Assembly: GCA_029964075.1 (NCBI GenBank)
Contig: CM057135.1
Coordinates: forward strand, 3,705,001-3,769,000
Length of the DNA stretch: 64,000 nucleotides
From: Patiria pectinifera
Taxonomy: Eukaryota; Echinodermata; Asteroidea; Valvatida; Asterinidae
Direction of reading: 5' to 3'
The notes beneath the pieces were generated by a model, which saw only the letters and a list, made by a program, of their open reading frames with translations, was not told the DNA's origin and searched no databases. The position numbers were made by a program, and so were the translations under genes. Numbering within the stretch: the first letter of the stretch is position 1; each line of letters begins with the position of its first letter. Below are positions 1 through 12,695 of the stretch, in pieces.

Positions 1-2854
1 GTGTGTATAAGCAGGCGCAATATGTTTCTAAGGTAAAATTTCGTTGTGTCCTTTGTCTTGCCTCTATAAGTTGTCAAAGAACAGTAAAAACATACAATGC
101 ATTTCCTTCGGTATGCAAGTTAAATATAGTATAAAACAGGTTTATATCGCATAAAAATTGCAGTACATGCATGTATAACCAGCTCAAAATGAGACAGTTT
201 ATCAATACTGTTCAGCAAGGATCAAAGGTCCGTTGGTGACAAAAGAAGTACCAGTTCAATGGTGAAAAATGGCCACACCAAAGTCCCTCGAAGTCCAAAT
301 GCTGGAGGTTCTGGCTAGTGAAGTTCAAGATGTCACCAGGTCAGGCCGGGTAGCAGCACCGTGGTCTGGTACCCAACTTCCGCTGGGCCTACCATGCCGA
401 TGCCGAGCTTAGCCTGGACACCCAATCGTCATGAGCAGAACGACGCCACAGAGCTCCCGGTCTCATCAGTGCCAGGCGAATTCCCTATATATTTGACTGC
501 CGTTTATCCCTGATTTAATTTATTTAATTTCGCTCCCAAATCCAAAATAAAGTGGATAGCAAAGCTATCCTGCCGACTACGCCAAGTGTAACCGGGGAGA
601 GTGGAATTTATTAGTTAAAAATGGGGCACTCTCCTTATGTCCGAGTGGTTCCACTAAAAATGATTTGGGTGGAGCGAAGTATCTGTTTGTCTTAATAATA
701 TGAATTGGTTTATTTATAGTACAAATAATGAGACAGTATATATACAAATTATTAGGTATTTACACAAGAATTACAGTATATATATTAACTTTGGGTTTAT
801 CAAACTTCGTTGGGTATATATAAAAACGAAACTTGGTTGGGTGTATAAAAACAGGACTTTGTTAAGTATATAAAAACAGAACTTTGTTGGGTCTATAAAA
901 ACGACAGTCAAATAGGGAAATATGCTAATGAAGTCGCTCCAAGGATGGTATCACTTGGAATGATCTACGCTCATGCCTACTCCGTATCCGATGTTAAAAT
1001 TGAAGTAGAAGCAGCAAAAATATTGCAAAATACAATGCCGGCAACGCCGGATATATAATTATTTTGCTGCTATCGGGGAGCTGCACCCAAAACTTGCAGA
1101 AAAAAGTGGTGTACAATGCTCGCTGTAAATGCTGGTTGCAAAGCAGGAGCAGAACCAGGCAGAAAGATGTCAACCCAAAGCAGAGTTGGAACGGAATCAA
1201 CAATATTTTGGACCTAGCCCTACAAGAAAACTAACCGAAAACGCCCGGAATGTCAGCTATTTCTCTTAAACAAAAGCGCGTGGAACGTTAAACTCGCATG
1301 CTCGCTACACCCATCGCATAGTTCAGCAAAATTCTAGGCGGCGCGCGCTGTAAAAAAAAGTTTAGTTGGCCGCGAGAGGGCGCTAGGCAAAAAGGATGAT
1401 CGCGATGGTTGCTTACATGTGAAATGACACAAACACGAAGTTAAGAAGTTATGAAATGAATGCTGGAGTAAGGAACCAGTCAGGTAAAAGTAAGTACTGA
1501 AATCCGACCTGGTTACACAGTGTCAAGGTTCAAGTTCCAAGATTCCCTTAAATGCCTCGAAAATGCATACTCACACTTCTAGTGAATGCCTCCACAGTAT
1601 GAACATTTAGATGCACATATGCAAATTAACATCTAGCTGTACAGGTGCTGCTGTTCTGTTCACAGCATGTTTTACACAAGCATTACACCAGTAATTTGGC
1701 TGCCAACTGGGCACATAATAAGCTTATCTGATCATTGTTTACCTCTGTGAATGGGACAGTTAGTTAATCTGATCTTGTGGTTCTTGTGTCCTCATCAGGT
1801 CAACGCACTCCATTAGAAAATGGTGCTCACTGGTGTTGGTATTTATAGTAACACCATTCAAAATGATATGATGCCATAATTGTACGTTATTTATTTTGTT
1901 TCCGTTTATATCTTAAATAAAATGTAATATCAAATGCTCTATTTGAAGTATGCATTACTGTACGGTACTTCAATAGAGATAAAGAAAATTTGAATCAATG
2001 AACATGTAGTTTTGTTCTTTTCTCGCTCCATTTACAACAAAATGCATTATGCCGCGCGGAACAACGTAATGGTAGGCATATTCAAACTGGCCTGGAGCTG
2101 GCCATAGGTGTAAACACAGACTCCTTTTTGACTCGGGCCACGCATCATTGCGGTAGCAAAGAATTCCAGTCATTCACTCAAAGTCGGAATTTTTGAGTTG
2201 TTTGCTCAAAGTCTACATGAATTTTCGAGGCATCCACTGGAGTCTCGATGTATACAGGAATGTTCGAGGCATTCACTCGAAGTCTACATAAATTTCGAGG
2301 CGTTTAATGGGAAGTGGAAATGGGACTTTTCAAATCTGGAAAATCCCAACTACAAAAGTAATACATGTACTCTAGAAACACAGTTTGTACATGTACATAG
2401 ACCTGCCAAGGTCAGGTGAAGACATGTCTGTAACAGCTGTCTGTCAACACACTGGGGTCAATAGGCCTTGAAACTAAAGCCCTGGGCTAGCAAACAGCCA
2501 GCATGCATCAAATGCATGCTTTCACTAATACCAGCGCCAGTAGCTGGGCTGAGTGGGAATCGGGGAAAAGGGGATGGTGCATGCCTTGGCTCAGCACCCA
2601 TGAATGAGAAGACTCACCTGACCTTGGTGGCCATTAAAAAGGTTTGGTGTGATAGAGATAGTGGAATTCAGAAAGGTTTGAAAACGGTATATTTGTTGTT
2701 AATTTCATAATTACAATATTAATCTCAAACTTTACCAAGGCTATGGCTATCGGCCAAATACCCGCGAATCATAAGGTTAAAAAAGGTGTCACAAACATAG
2801 TATAAAAACAAAAATGAGCACATTGATCAGGTAAAAAAAGCTGTGTAATGTCTT
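1..2854. other. Non-coding stretch with short tandem repeats
   Basis: No convincing coding region was seen on either strand. Two small repeats stand out. At about 803-903 a 24-26 bp unit (core ttgttgggtatataaaaac) occurs about four times. At about 2180-2305 a looser repeat is built from 'aagtctacat' and 'ttcgaggcattcact'. The stretch at 330-620 has higher GC and contains a short inverted word (gatagcaaagctatc) typical of old retroelement ends, but I could not assign it to a family. Confidence 0.6.
803..903. repeat. Short tandem repeat, about 24-26 bp unit, four copies
   Basis: The unit ends in 'tataaaaac' and carries 'ctttgttgggt' or a close variant. Copies differ by a few bases and by one or two bases in length. 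It lies in non-coding DNA and no function is evident. Confidence 0.7.
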
Positions 2855-3690
2855 CCCAGCTAACACATCACGTTGCCACAACGTTGTGGAAAGTTGTGAA
2901 AATGTTGTCATTTGGTAACGTGTCACGATGACATTCAAGCAACGTTGACACAACGTTTGACTGTATAATTGTTGGTTGTAAAAATGTTGTATATCGGTAA
3001 TTTGTACAACGTTGTACGAAAGTCATCATATGACATTGTATTGACGTTGTATGGTGGTCGTTTCACAATCGTTGTAATAAAGTAATAAATATGACGTTGT
3101 GGTTACGTTGAATGTAGGTGTTTTCATGACGTTGTTTTTAAGTTGTCAATGTTACGTTGTCAGAACGTTGTAATTTAGAATGTTTACAACGTTGCTGTGA
3201 GGTTATAATCATGACGTTGAGTTAACGTTCCATCTACGTTATTTTATAACGTTTTTTTTTCAGTTGTGAAAATCACATTGACAAGACGTTGTAGTTTGGT
3301 AATTCAAAACGTTGCTGTGATGTAATAATCATGACGTTGTTGTAACATTGTATGTGGATACTTTCACAACGTTGTTGGTATGTTGTCAATCTCACGTTGT
3401 CATGACGTTGTAGATAACAATTTACACCACGTTGCTGTGTTCATGACGTTATGATGACGTTGCATAAAAGTCTCATCATAATGTCGTTGTTAAGTTGTAA
3501 ATATCATGTTGTCGTGACATTGCAGTTTGGTATTTTCACAGCGTTGCTGCTATGTTGTGAACCTCACGTTGCTGTAACGTTTTATAAAGGTGTTTTGACA
3601 CTGAATTTAAGTTGTAATTATGCTGTGGGTTATGATCCATGCTGTTGTGGTATTGACAAAAACATTGTGATTACGATTTACTGAATGTGA
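2855..3690. repeat. Left subterminal acgttg repeat array
   Basis: The word acgttg (often atgacgttgt or acaacgttg) recurs every 20-35 bases over more than 800 bases, with direct and inverted versions alternating. It forms one arm of the foldback-like element at 2855-8712. Open frames across it are low-complexity artefacts. Confidence 0.75.
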
Positions 3691-3986
3691 AGTGAACATA
3701 ATGTTTTAATTAATGATGTTTTATTTGATAATAATTAACATTTGGGTGCCGCCTTGCATTAATAATGTAACTCATGAAATTTCGAACATCATCATGTTTG
3801 TTTTGTCGTATTAGAATATAATGTTTCCATATATTTTTCTAATGGTCTAAGATGGATGAGATCGTGGTCAAAGCGCGACTGTTTCCCGCTCATATTCATT
3901 GTTGTATACTCAATGTATATACTTTATTGCACACACCGTACGTAACTTGAAATATGATTCCTGTTCTCAAAGAAAATATTACCATG

Positions 3987-3996
3987 GCGCATGCGC
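3987..3996 (+). promoter_or_regulatory. NRF-1-type palindrome in a promoter-like block
   Basis: The sequence gcgcatgcgc matches the core of the NRF-1 binding consensus (YGCGCAYGCGCR). It sits 133 bases upstream of an ATG in strong context (agccatgg at 4126-4133). The surrounding 3930-4130 block is richer in CpG than its neighbours. This suggests a transcription start nearby; no TATA box is evident. Confidence 0.45.
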
Positions 3997-4128
3997 GTCA
4001 GCAGAAATTCCACGTCCAGACCGCGTGATAGCTCATTTGAATCGCTCTGCTCAGTCGAGTCAGCGATCTAGCAGCAGCAGCTCACTATAACGGTCGCCGA
4101 CTTGCCGTCCAGTTGATGTGAATTAGCC

Positions 4129-6996
4129 ATGGTCACCAAGCAAGTTATTTTCACTACAGCATTTCTTAGAAGGTAGGAATGACATTTTCTGTATCTTTGC
4201 TTCATTCTTGTGTCGAACACATTGTCTAAAAATCTGAAGAAATTGGATCAAATTAAAGTAAAACAACTTTTCGAACAAAGTCGCTGTCAAAAAATGAAAA
4301 TTTTCCTATGCCTATCATCTTTGGTTTTTTGTAATAAATGTTGAAAATAATCTTCAGACTCGATCAGAATAAATGTTGATTAATTAAGAGTGAAAATATG
4401 TGCCTCAATTGAGATTGGAGGCTCGTCAATGCGAACAGTTTTGGAGGATCATACACTGAAAGAAACGTTCTAGTCATCTGGTTTTCAATTTGATAATAAA
4501 ATCTTGGTATTATTCCAAGGAAATATTATACATGTGGATCAGATTTACTCGAATTCATGTTGGACCTTTTTAACAACGTTTTAGGTTGGAAAGTTATTTG
4601 TTCGATAGTTATAATTTTACATAAAACAGATATTGTTTTAGCAAATGGCAAAAATGGCAAAAATGGCAAAAGTGTATACATTATATCGAGAAGACTTTTG
4701 ATTTGTGCACTATAGTATATGCCTATGTTTGTATTTTTTTTTCAAATTGATGAATTAATCAAAATGTAAAAATATTGTATTGAGATACCCATGATACCCG
4801 AGCCAACAACCGTGAAATTGTTACCTGGCCGGGGTATCTCTTAATTTATAGATCTGAGTTGATTTTCTCTCAACTAAAACTAGCGCAAATTTGAGCATAA
4901 ACAGTCCGTTATAAAATTCCCGCTCAAAGACACAGTGTACGGTTGTAATAGCAAGGCGCATTAGCATTTCAGTCTCAAGGGTCAGGCCTAAAGTTCACGT
5001 ACCTGGACCGTACACGTATAAACGGTCATCTGGCTTTCGTTGGCTTGTACATAACAAGTGTATACAGTTTCAATCCGGGCTTTCGGGCCGTATAGCTCCC
5101 AGGGTTTGGCGTGATTTATGGGAGTTTGACCAAAGTGTGTGGAGTAGGGTTCAGGGCCAGGTCAGCACTGTTACAAGATCAATGAAAAATACGCGAACTA
5201 TAAAAGCCTTTTCTAAAAAGGGTCATTTGTAGACTAGTTTTTTTCTTGAAAATAAGACAGTATGAGGATTGAAGAGCACGAGGACATCATATTTACACTG
5301 TGTTCAAACTTGATTAGTTTGATATATTTCTCAACCTTAAAAAACATCGTTACTTTCTCCAGGTAGGCAGTACACAGGTATGCTATACGTGAGTGCACTG
5401 GCAGCAGGATGTGGCATGTTTAAACTTTTAACTTCAGCAGTCTTCGAGGGAGGAAGTTTCTAATTATTTTGAAAACCACCCCATACATCTCTTCAAGGTT
5501 GTTGCTGTAAGTAATTCAACATACACTGACCTTCTATATACATGTTCTGTAAGCTGGTGAAATTAACTTTTAAAATGTGTTAAAAATACACCTTGGTCGA
5601 AATTTGTTAAGTGATTACCTGACGTTCACCAGACACCTATATTTATTCTATTTATGTATTCATGAAATGTATCTATACTATAAAATTCAAGACCGTGAAC
5701 CCATTGCATGCATATCGAAATCCTTCCAACTCAAAATGTTCATACTAGCACGTCCGCCTTAACAAAGTCATTCTTGTCGAGTCATGCGCCAGAAAAGATG
5801 CGTGCCCAATGCTCTCTAAAAATAACCAAAAAAAACCCACACATTTTGCGTGAAACTCCCTGGCGAGAGCTGATTAATTTTCTAGCAGGTATTAACTTGA
5901 ATGTTGTGAAAAAATGCAATGAAGTTTATAATTTTTATCGTTAGATGTCTTTCAAAAATGAATAACTTGTATTTCGCAGGAAAATAGCAGTTGAAAAAAA
6001 GTAAATAAACTTTCGGGGTGAAACTCGAAAGTAGCGTAGGCAACGGATCTTCAATCAAAATAATTATGAATCAAATTAGGTTTTGCCTTTCACCGACGTA
6101 TAAACACTGTGTACCCAGTGTGTATTCGCATAAAATAATTATGCGCATATCAAAACTGCTACTGGACGGTTCTTCTTAACATTTAATGAAATTGTTTCGT
6201 GTGGAATTTAAATAACTTTAAAAAGGCTTGAACTCTTTGGTAATCAAATATTTTCTGTATTATATTCAGGTACCTGCATGACATGACTTCGCATGAACTT
6301 TTAGAAATGGCAGCCGATTGTGCTTGGTTATCTAGAAGGGCCAAGATTCAAGGTACGTGTATTAAGAAACTAACCATCGCAGCCACTAAATTGATTGGTC
6401 CAAAGGTATCAGCGACAAACATCTTCAATACACTTCTGAAACGAGCACCATAGACCTAATGCAATGCCGACTACCAAGACCATAAACTTGCGGAAGAGCC
6501 AACATTTGATCGTTACGTACATACATTTGAACATGAAGTTGTTTAGATTACATAAAAATGCGTAAAACAGGCTTGCGCTTTAACTCTCAACCAGGGTTTT
6601 TGGTTACCCTTTAAATTTGAGAAATATCCTTGACTTCAGGGTCAACTTGAAACAAGAGGCTTATTTATTTTATCTCTGTCTCTCGTGGGTTAAAGATTGT
6701 ACATGTAGAAACACAGGCACAGCTCTCCTTGAAGAACATGTATTGAGGAGACAGACATTATCTGGATATACATGTAGTTTTAAATTTCACATCTGGTGAG
6801 CCAGCGTGACACGCAGTGAGTGTTTTAAGCCTAAGGCGGCAAACATTACATGGTTCATAATGTTTAAATAATTGATACATTGTTTTTTGTTTTCCTTATT
6901 TTCTTGTCAGATTCGTGTCTTTGGAGAAGTGCCATATTGACAACCTTGCTGAACAAGGAATCCACTTACTTCTACATCTGGATAATCTTCTGTTAA
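4129..6996 (+). CDS. Possible small three-exon gene inside the foldback-like element
   Basis: Three segments join in one frame with canonical splice signals. Exon 1 is 4129-4172 (ATG in good context, donor aag|gtagg). Exon 2 is 6270-6352 (acceptor attcag, donor aag|gtacgt) and includes the residues HELLEMAADCAWLSRRAKIQ. Exon 3 is 6911-6996 (acceptor cttgtcag) and ends in TAA. The product would be about 70 residues. I recognise no domain. Exon 3 read in another frame is more protein-like (about 38 residues, ending in TAG at 7027-7032), so splicing may differ. The promoter-like block upstream supports a gene, but no homology does. It could be a fragment of a captured host gene. Confidence 0.25.
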
Positions 6997-8124
6997 AGGT
7001 TCCATTAAATGAATGTTACTCTAAAACATAGATTGGGCAATTAGCCAATCTGCATAGAGGTATTCAAAGAAAATCATGTTGAAATGTCAATATTTTAAAA
7101 TGCAGGTTTTTTGCGAGTTCCCTGCATACAAATATATCTTCACGAACAAACGCTATTCAAGTATCCCTTTCAAGTGTAATTCTTTTTCATAGACTCTGTA
7201 GCTACAAAAAAACCAAAACAATTCCTTTGAGTTTTCTTTTGAAAATGTTCCATGGGAGAGAAAGAAAATGAAGGATCTAGATAGAGGACGGATTTAAAAA
7301 GCATGTGATTCAGTAGATTAAAAGTTGTCGGATCTATTTTATTTGTTCGATGTGAAAGTCGCCTTCCTATACTATATTTCTCATCACGGACAGTGGAAAA
7401 TACTAATGTTCAAATACTATTTGAAACCATACTTTTGCTTGAATGTACGTTACGTATAGCACTGTGTATTTTTCATGAATTGATCCAATACATGAATAGG
7501 TATTTTCTAGTGTGGGTAACATTGTGATATGGTACCCCTTTAAAGGTGATGTATAAAACCGGTGAGTGGCTAGGTCGCCGATAATAGCCCTTGCATTCCG
7601 GCTCTGGCTATATTATTGGCGACCAGACCCTTTATCTTCTAATTGCTCAGTAACAACGTTATTGTCTTGTTAAAAGGTCGGTTCATACTCTGTGAAGTTA
7701 CGGCAATTCACTTTGTGAAGTTACGGCAAGCATTAACGCCAGCGCTAAAAATTCTGGGGAAAAAAGAGTGAACCACATTTAACTCTGGGCAATTTTGAGT
7801 CAAATGGTTTCGATGTCAACATTTCAAAATTTGCTTTCACTTGAAGTATGAACCGATCGTTAAAGCTCAGCCCAGTCACTAAGGCGTGAATTCCGTAATG
7901 TGAATTCAAGTAAAAGACTTTAATTGTATACCATTCACGAAATGGACCCTGTAGTAATATGTGCATATTGATGTGTCCAAATAATTGCAGTGAGTATTAA
8001 TTACACTTACCGTTTTAGTGATTGCATTATAGCAATGTTTTTACATGCTGTTGTTTCTGAACACTCTTTGTAATAAAATTAGAGAAACATGAATTACATG
8101 TATTTTTAATTGTTTTGTTATCGT

Positions 8125-8712
8125 TTTCAGAAAAATGTCTCCATAAATGCCCAGTAGGCTGCAGTAAGTTGGCAGCAACGTGCCTTTAAAGTTGCAGAAA
8201 CGTCCCATTTAGCTGCAATAACGTGCCCACAAAGTTGCAGCAATGTAATCATAAAGTTGCAGTAACGTCCCCATAAACTTGCAGTAACGTGCCCATAAAG
8301 TTGCTTAAACGTGTCCAATACGTTGCTTTAACGTGTACAATAAGTTGCATCAATGTGTCCAGTAAGTTGCAGTGACGTCCCAAATTAGGTTGCAGTAACG
8401 TGCTAATCAAGTGGTAATCATGTCGCCGAAAGGTTGTAGAAACGTGCGTAGAAGTTGCTGTTATGTGTCAATTTGGTCGCAAATAACGTGGCGTCAAGGT
8501 GGTAATCATGTGCAATCACGACCAAAAAAAGTTGTGATGTATGTTGCGTTTACGTTGTGGAAACGTCATTGTAACGTTGCGTGATAACGTTGTAGCAACG
8601 CGCACGCGAGTCAACATTTTTACGTTGCCGCAACGTCATTTTCCTCACGTTGCAACAACGAAAACCTGACCTTCTGGCACCGTTGTCGCAACGTAAATGT
8701 GTTAGCTGGGTT
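8125..8712. repeat. Right subterminal cgttgc repeat array
   Basis: Imperfect units of about 24-28 bases with 'aagttgcagtaacgtgcccat' as a typical form are repeated from about 8125 to 8500 and pass into acgttg-rich sequence ending in gtgttagctggg. It is the inverted counterpart of the left array at 2855. Confidence 0.75.
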
Positions 8713-8780
8713 ATTACACGTATTATTATTACTTTAATGTGCAACATTAAAAACCATTCCTAAGAAAATGATATTACACT

Positions 8781-9060
8781 TTATAAACAATAGAAGCATG
8801 CCATATGATTTAGCAAAATACAAAGAGGAAAAGTAGACATGGAAACATACAATATTTCACCACTGTACTTGTTTTTAGTGTTCAGGCAAAACCTGTATTC
8901 TACCGATTCTCGCCACAATCTCTGAAGCAGATCCTGTTCTTTTCTTCTCTCCAGACTGGTACGAGCTACACGGTACTCCTCCGAGTCCGAAGTCCATCTG
9001 TTTGGAATGTGGTACTTTGGCCTATGTTGACAGCAGTTTGGCAGACAATCTAGATTAACA
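8781..9060 (-). CDS. Possible exon, function unknown
   Basis: The frame holds about 60 residues with the charge pattern of a real helix-rich protein, including the segment RTSLERRKEQDLLQRLWRES. It has a plausible splice acceptor at its 5' side. No start, partner exon or family was recognised. It may equally be chance. Confidence 0.2.
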
Positions 9061-9955
9061 TTGTAACCTTTTACTTCAGCAAGTAAATCCAATTATATCA
9101 TTACATGCACTGTTGTAGTGTATATACCTTGATTTGTACACAGAAATGATGTTCAATATAAATGTTAAGAAACAAAAACATTCTATGAGTTTTTGTCAAT
9201 CTCATGGTTCAGTCTTGATATATGGGAATGGGATCCAATGATCTTATGTTAGTTTGTTTTAAATCAGTGGACATTTTGTCTGACTTGCAGCAAATATGGA
9301 AAGGAATAACTTACTGTTCACTCTGTGTTATAAGAACACGCGTCCTTTTGGCATCGCTGCACAATTGCACCTGATCGCTGTATGAAATGATTAAATACCA
9401 ACAAAACAGTCAGATAATCTTGAGAGGACATACTGCATTAGGCACTGTGTACAAATTGATAGCATAGTTACAGGAGACACAATTGTTTATACGATGGCTA
9501 ACAACTTGCAACCAAAATGTCTGAGAACTATAGAATCAGATTACCTTTAACAAATTAATGAATTACTATTCTTATTCTGGCGCCACTTATACCCCTATTA
9601 TACTACTTGAAAACAGGCCACATTCATTTCACCAAGGCCAAATTGTGGGACCAACAATAATAAGTAAATAAAAAACACAAATAAATAAATTGACAACCTC
9701 GGGGGAGGTCTCAAGCCCCCGAGGCCCCCCCCCCCGTGCGCCACTGGATAGGGCACCAAGTTCCCATCAAAAACGTAAATGCACACCACTATCTATACCC
9801 ACAAAAGCACTGTTTGAAGCTAACATCCCCCAATGTAATCAAAAACAAACAAACACAAAATAAGTAAGTAAAGTAAAAGACTAGACAGAGATAGAGACAG
9901 AGACGAGACCAGACGAGACAAAACGAGACCAGTCGACAAGAACAACGTAAAATAT

Positions 9956-10013
9956 AATACATTAAATTTAATTAAAAACGGAACAATACATTAAATTTAA
10001 TTAAAAACGGAAC
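9956..10013. repeat. Exact tandem duplication of a 29-bp unit
   Basis: Positions 9956-9984 and 9985-10013 are identical (each starts aatacattaaatttaattaa). The identity indicates a recent duplication. It lies in non-coding A/T-rich DNA. Confidence 0.9.
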
Positions 10014-11962
10014 AAAACAAAACTAAAATGAATCACGTGATTTATAACAAAATATTTCTGTGAAAGACATTGATGATTGATCAAACAATTCAAATTTTTG
10101 TTATGCCTACTCAACTTACAGATGTTGGTCATGGTTCATAAGTAGATGTACATATTCTTCACGCCAACCACTTTCTTTTCACCAAAAATGTGCAACATTG
10201 AGTCAACATATATACACACAAAACAAATGTACATGTACTTTTGCGGGCCAGTGTCAATTCATAGCTAGGACAAGTAAGGGGCACAATATCGGGTATATTT
10301 GACATGATTCTCAACAACTTTCCTACAATGATCCTGCAAATGATATAAACAGGTATGCAAGTAAAGCAGCGGCTAATGAAAGTCTCCACAAAAAACAAAT
10401 ACAGAATAGAATATTTACAACCAGTTGCTGGAAGATTGTCCAGGACATTAAATGAGATGGGTCCTCCCCAAGTATGAAGCATGAAGCCTAATTATTTCTT
10501 TTCTTCAACCAAAAAATGGGTGTATGCACTGAATCAAATTACAAAAAATTCCAACAGTCACTTCATTTGTTTTCGAGTGCAGTCAGAAAGCCTTCATCCC
10601 TATATATCTTCTAACAACCTTGATCTCAAATGCCTGTTTGTATTAAAAAATCTGTATACAAACTGATTTACTGATTGCTTAATATGCAATCAGATGAATA
10701 TTTCAAAAAGTATTTTGACTAGAATATATGAATACAGTTTGTTCGTTAGTCCATACGTACTTTGCTTTCTATTTGATGGCTTCTGTTCAGCATAAAGCCT
10801 GTCTGCTGCCTGTGCTTCCTTGACTGCAGCATGGGAAACTAACAAAAAATGAAGCATTATGATTTTCAATACAGTGACAAAATAAAAAGCAAGAAAGGTG
10901 TACAATTTGAAAACTTGTCGTACAAAAAGGTATGAATGACAACCTTAAAAGTGTGTAGGCCTACATCAATGTCAAACTACGACTAATAATGTGCTTTACT
11001 GAGTGAAACCAAGAAAGTAAACGAATTATCAGGTACACAGCTGTGTCAAAGTCATCATCTTTTCAACATTGTTTTAAGTGTGCATTAGCGTTTTTGAAAT
11101 GCTACACCACAATGCTCCTGTTTATTCACGTAACAGTTTAATGTGAAATACCTCCAAAAAAATTCAGGTAAACAAATCATACAATTTTAAAACCAGTTAT
11201 CTAACACTGGAAAAAACTTTGATGGAAAGTGCAGTAAAGCAATTCACCATGCAATGTTTCATACTACATGTACAGGTCACATGCATGGTATAGTATACAA
11301 ATAGTGGCTCTGAGTGGAATTGGAGGAATATTATCACAAGGTACAATATTGTTTTTCTTTCACGAGGCGAAACCGAGCGAAATAGAAAAGTCCTGATTTT
11401 ACCCAGCAATTGTATTCCTCCCATTTCACAATTTAAAGCCCCTCAATATTTGTTTTATATAACTGACATATAGATCCTTGTCATTTGATTTACAGTTAAT
11501 GAACTTCTATTTCTTTACAACATTGTTGGGAAATGTATTTCTCTCTTGTGTTTGAACCAAACTCTGTGTCGCTATTGGCTATTGGGAATGATGTGTGCTA
11601 TTTGCAATGCTGAATGCGCACACCAGCATGCATTTTGCATACAAATACCACACCATGGAACAAGGAGTAGTAGGGAAGGTGGGGGTATGGGATCAAAATG
11701 GAAAAAAATCTGTGGCAAGCCTGGACCCGTCGCTCTCGTTTCTAAAAATAGTTGGGGGGAAAATATAGGGGAATCCCCGCGTCAAATTTTTAGAAATCTG
11801 ACGTCAGGCTCTGAACCAAAATGGAAAAATGTGTGCCAAGTCAGGGCCTGTCGCTCTGGCGTTAAAAAATAAATCTGGCGTCGCTAAAACGATGTGACGT
11901 CACCACCACGTGACCTTGAAAAAATTGGCGTGAACAACGCTACCTTGAAACTCGGGATAAAA

Positions 11963-12006
11963 AAAAATAGCTTTTCTACCTGTTAAAAGGTAGAGAGGCT
12001 ATTTTT
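11963..12006. terminator. 18-bp hairpin with flanking A and T tracts (Polinton relic)
   Basis: The arms are 11963-11980 and 11989-12006 with an 8-base loop. All 18 positions pair if G-U wobbles are allowed. The stem starts with A5 and ends with T5, the same layout as the hairpins inside the full Polinton at 51935-51965 and 56223-56245. It lies just upstream of the TFIIB-like relic, so it probably marked the end of a neighbouring gene in the parental element. Confidence 0.55.
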
Positions 12007-12399
12007 ATATAAAAATGGAGAGTAATATGTTCAGACCGACGAGTACTTGAAAAATTATTAAAAAATAATATCGGTTTGTATTTAATTTATATGAATGACT
12101 TTTTTCAGAGTGAATATGTCGAGGTATTTGGTGAATTGCCGGATAAAATACCAACGATAACATCATCGGACGAAACAGATCAATGCGATTACCGTATAAT
12201 CATCGATAATGGTTTCTTAATTTGTGAAACGTACGGTGAAATAGTCTCACGTTACTTTGATTTTTCGGCAGAAAATGCGCAAGAAGATCGTATCAATTGG
12301 TCAATTTTTAAGAGAAATCAAAAGAAAAGTGTGGAGAAACTGATTTTGTCTGTGTGTCCAGAGCAAGACTCAGAAGATGTCCAAGAAACAATCAATAAA
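12007..12399 (+). pseudogene. Truncated Polinton TFIIB-like gene
   Basis: The frame around 12160-12390 closely matches the N-terminal half of the TFIIB-like gene in the full element (minus strand, 55570-55792), sharing the block NGFLICET and SRYFDFSAENAQEDRI. Two zinc-ribbon ligands present in the full element are changed here (a Cys of the second knuckle is Tyr and the first-knuckle His is Arg or Tyr), so metal binding is probably lost. The frame runs through the position where the full-element copy has a stop codon. Similarity ends abruptly near 12395, where LINE sequence begins on the other strand. The cyclin-like half is missing. This is a relic of a second, related Polinton insertion, not an active gene. 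Confidence 0.8.
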
Positions 12400-12404
12400 A
12401 TGGC

Positions 12405-12695
12405 TGGAGCTAGGCTGGTGCGGGTGACTTGATAGATAGGAAAATGATCTGAGATGTCATCAAGCAATATTCCTGCATAACAAGTTTTATCAAGAACATT
12501 TGTAATGATATTGTCTATAAGAGAAGCAGATTTGAACTTTACGTTGGGCATTTCAAATTTGTCGGACAGGATTCTTGTTGTCAAAGGCAGACAATCTTCA
12601 CCAGGTGCTTGCGGTAGGCCCACGATCCTGACATTGTTGCGTTTGCTGAACCGCTCCAGTTTATTGAGCATATCATTGTGCTCTATCAGTTGCAC
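12405..12695 (-). mobile_element. LINE fragment: ORF1 piece fused to ORF2 endonuclease piece
   Basis: Read on the minus strand, residues such as ERFSKRNNVRIVGLP match the coiled-coil/RRM junction of L1-type ORF1 proteins. This is followed at once by LIDNIITN and ILLDDISDHFPI, which match the end of a LINE apurinic-type endonuclease domain (conserved SDH). A whole LINE would have several kilobases between these, so this is an internally deleted, 5'-truncated copy. It abuts the Polinton relic. Confidence 0.75.

Larger units (their letters stand above)
2855..8712. mobile_element. Large foldback-like DNA element with long inverted repeat arrays
   Basis: The left end reads cccagctaacacatcacgtt and the right end, reverse-complemented, reads cccagctaacacatttacgt, so the termini are inverted copies. 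Both ends run into long arrays of imperfect repeats built on acgttg / caacgt (2855 to about 3690 on the left, about 8125 to 8712 on the right). The middle, about 4.4 kb, is different single-copy-looking DNA with a promoter-like block and possible exons. No transposase was seen, so it would be non-autonomous. No clear target-site duplication is visible: the flanks share only tt. Alternative: two solo arrays of one family in opposite orientation; against this, neither array has the second terminus on its inner side. Confidence 0.6.
8713..11880. other. Mostly non-coding; one possible exon on the minus strand
   Basis: No complete gene was found. A reading frame on the minus strand, 8781-9092, has a protein-like stretch (LERRKEQDLLQRLWRESVEY) preceded by a possible splice acceptor (ttaatctag), but no family was recognised. 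At 9880-9950 there is a gagac/agacg purine-rich repeat. At about 11695-11875 two related blocks (aaaatggaaaaa...gtcgctct) lie about 120 bases apart. Confidence 0.45.

Noticed and set aside
2855..3690. Possible CRISPR-like array of regular repeats
   Set aside because: Units are imperfect and vary in spacing, with no unique spacers, in a eukaryotic context; they are subterminal transposon repeats.
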